Position numbers and translations under genes: made by a program
The notes under the pieces: model-generated
What the model saw: the letters and a program-made list of their open reading frames with translations, nothing else
Told to the model about the DNA's origin: nothing
Databases searched by the model: none
Shown: positions 16,085-16,753 of the stretch, in pieces
Numbering within the stretch: the stretch's first letter is position 1
Layout of the letters: every line of letters begins with the position of its first letter
Assembly: GCA_938021455.1 (NCBI GenBank)
Contig: CALIGP010000110.1
Span: 1-16,753, forward strand
DNA: 16,753 nt
Direction: 5' to 3'
DNA from: an uncultured Lewinella sp.
GTDB taxonomy: Bacteria > Bacteroidota > Bacteroidia > Chitinophagales > Saprospiraceae

Positions 16085-16452
16085 TAGACGCTTTTTTGGG
16101 GGTGTCGAAAAGGTCGATGGGAACGATCAACATTGCACAATAGTATGGTAAAAGTTGTTGCCCCCCTAAGACTTATCTGATTTAGATTAAGACAAACCTC
16201 TTACCGGAGATAATATACTTCTACTGTTGCAAGCTTTTTCAATCACTTATACAGTAAGAAAGGTAACGAAAACAGAATGGATAGCAATGCCCAATAACTT
16301 TCCTTGCACCTGCGGCCGCGCCCAAAGAAATGCTTAAACAGAGGAAAAGGAGCTGGGCGCAAACGCAGGATGCAATGGAGGTTTTTAAGGAGCAAACTGC
16401 TACAGCAAGCCGGCTACTCCACACCCTGATGCTGTATTTCACCTAGAAATGG
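16085..16452. other. Gene-free spacer, 368 bases
   Basis: No convincing gene lies here. A 67-codon minus frame at 16239-16442 starts with GTG, is Cys-rich and has no recognisable domain. No exact Bacteroidota -7 element (TAnnTTTG) is found on the minus strand. A minus-strand ATG at 16133-16131 opens a 21-codon frame that overlaps the start of the next GT2 gene in another frame; it could be a leader peptide or chance. The stretch may carry the promoter of the downstream block, but I cannot place it. Confidence 0.5.
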
Positions 16453-16753
16453 TTACTTCAGTAATTTTCGGCGAAGGTAAAAATCCTGTAATCGGTGCAG
16501 TATTCTTGAGAGCGGCTTGCCCGAAAGATATTCCGCTACCAGCCTTCTCCTTTCTAACAGTCTCTTTTCCAATTGCTGATCAGAAACTCCTCCCTTTTCA
16601 TAATTGCAAATGACCAGTTCTGCTTTTTTCCCAAAGAACCCGCCGTATTTTTCATAGAGTCGCAAGAGCAATTCCATATCAGCACTCAGGCCATATTCTT
16701 TATGGCGGTACATTAGTTCCTGACGGGGCACCAGGGAAAGATTGAAAAATATA
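16453..16753 (-). CDS. Glycosyltransferase family 2, C-terminal part (cut by window edge)
   Basis: The reading frame is open to the right edge of the window and ends in TAA at 16455-16453, so only about the last 99 residues are seen and the true start lies outside. The visible part has the signature of the C-terminal half of GT2 enzymes of the WcaA/WcaE type: a segment reading LVPRQELMYRHKEYGLSAD, in which an aromatic residue and Asp precede 'MELLLRLYEKYG', and a later NYEKGGVSD that matches the usual 'GG(L/V)S' near the end of the catalytic domain. The C-terminus is strongly basic (RRKLLK). It should transfer a sugar from a nucleotide donor to a lipid-linked acceptor at the cytoplasmic face. 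The donor cannot be told. A 368-base spacer separates it from the next gene, so it may be in a different transcription unit. Confidence 0.72.
   Translation of the reverse strand, partial: IFFNLSLVPRQELMYRHKEYGLSADMELLLRLYEKYGGFFGKKAELVICNYEKGGVSDQQLEKRLLERRRLVAEYLSGKPLSRILHRLQDFYLRRKLLK

Noticed and set aside
16239..16442. A 67-codon minus-strand frame in the spacer before the GT2 gene
   Set aside because: It has a GTG start, high Cys and Ser content, no recognisable domain and no coupling to its neighbours; it is probably chance.
1..16753. CRISPR array, tRNA, rRNA, transposase or phage genes
   Set aside because: I saw no regularly spaced repeats, no tRNA-like cloverleaf and no transposase or integrase motifs. 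The tailspike-like motif in the lipoprotein is not accompanied by any phage gene.

Overview
The window is one continuous stretch of a surface-polysaccharide (capsule, O-antigen or exopolysaccharide) biosynthesis locus. Every gene I can support lies on the minus strand, so the locus reads from high to low coordinates. The genes are closely related in style to Bacteroidota proteins: there are few Shine-Dalgarno-like sequences, GC is moderate, and GT4 glycosyltransferases are mixed with nucleotide-sugar enzymes. I infer a free-living, probably marine or brackish Bacteroidota (Saprospiria-like at a guess). No rRNA or housekeeping gene is present to confirm this.

Right-hand block (16753 to 8895). 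The block begins with the C-terminal part of a GT2 glycosyltransferase cut by the window edge, followed by a spacer of about 370 bases. A tightly packed series then follows: a GT2 glycosyltransferase, a polytopic Wzy-like polymerase candidate, an NST-type sulfotransferase, a pectate-lyase-like beta-helix lipoprotein, a second NST-type sulfotransferase, a GT4 glycosyltransferase and an extended SDR (NAD-dependent epimerase/dehydratase). From the polymerase to the SDR every junction overlaps by 1 or 4 bases (TAATG or ATGA), which suggests translational coupling and one transcript.

Middle block (8817 to 3514). gmd and fcl make GDP-L-fucose from GDP-mannose. They are followed by an asparagine-synthase-like amidotransferase overlapping a GT4 glycosyltransferase by 4 bases.

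Left-hand block (3477 to 23). This holds a broken UDP-HexNAc 2-epimerase (wecB/wlbD type) that keeps only its first 60 or so residues, a GT4 glycosyltransferase, a left-handed beta-helix N-acetyltransferase (WlbB/WbpD type), a 490-base spacer without a gene, and a Gfo/Idh/MocA oxidoreductase (WlbA/WbpB type). The last two belong to the pathway for 2,3-diacetamido-2,3-dideoxy-uronic acids.

Taken together, the locus predicts a glycan with L-fucose and a diacetamido-uronic acid. The acid may be amidated by the asparagine-synthase-like enzyme. The glycan is probably polymerised by the Wzy-like protein and sulfated by two PAPS-dependent enzymes. The most unusual part is the sulfotransferase / beta-helix lipoprotein / sulfotransferase cassette. 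The broken epimerase suggests that the gluco-to-manno step has been lost or is supplied from elsewhere. Flippase, initiating transferase, UDP-sugar dehydrogenase and aminotransferase genes are not in this window.
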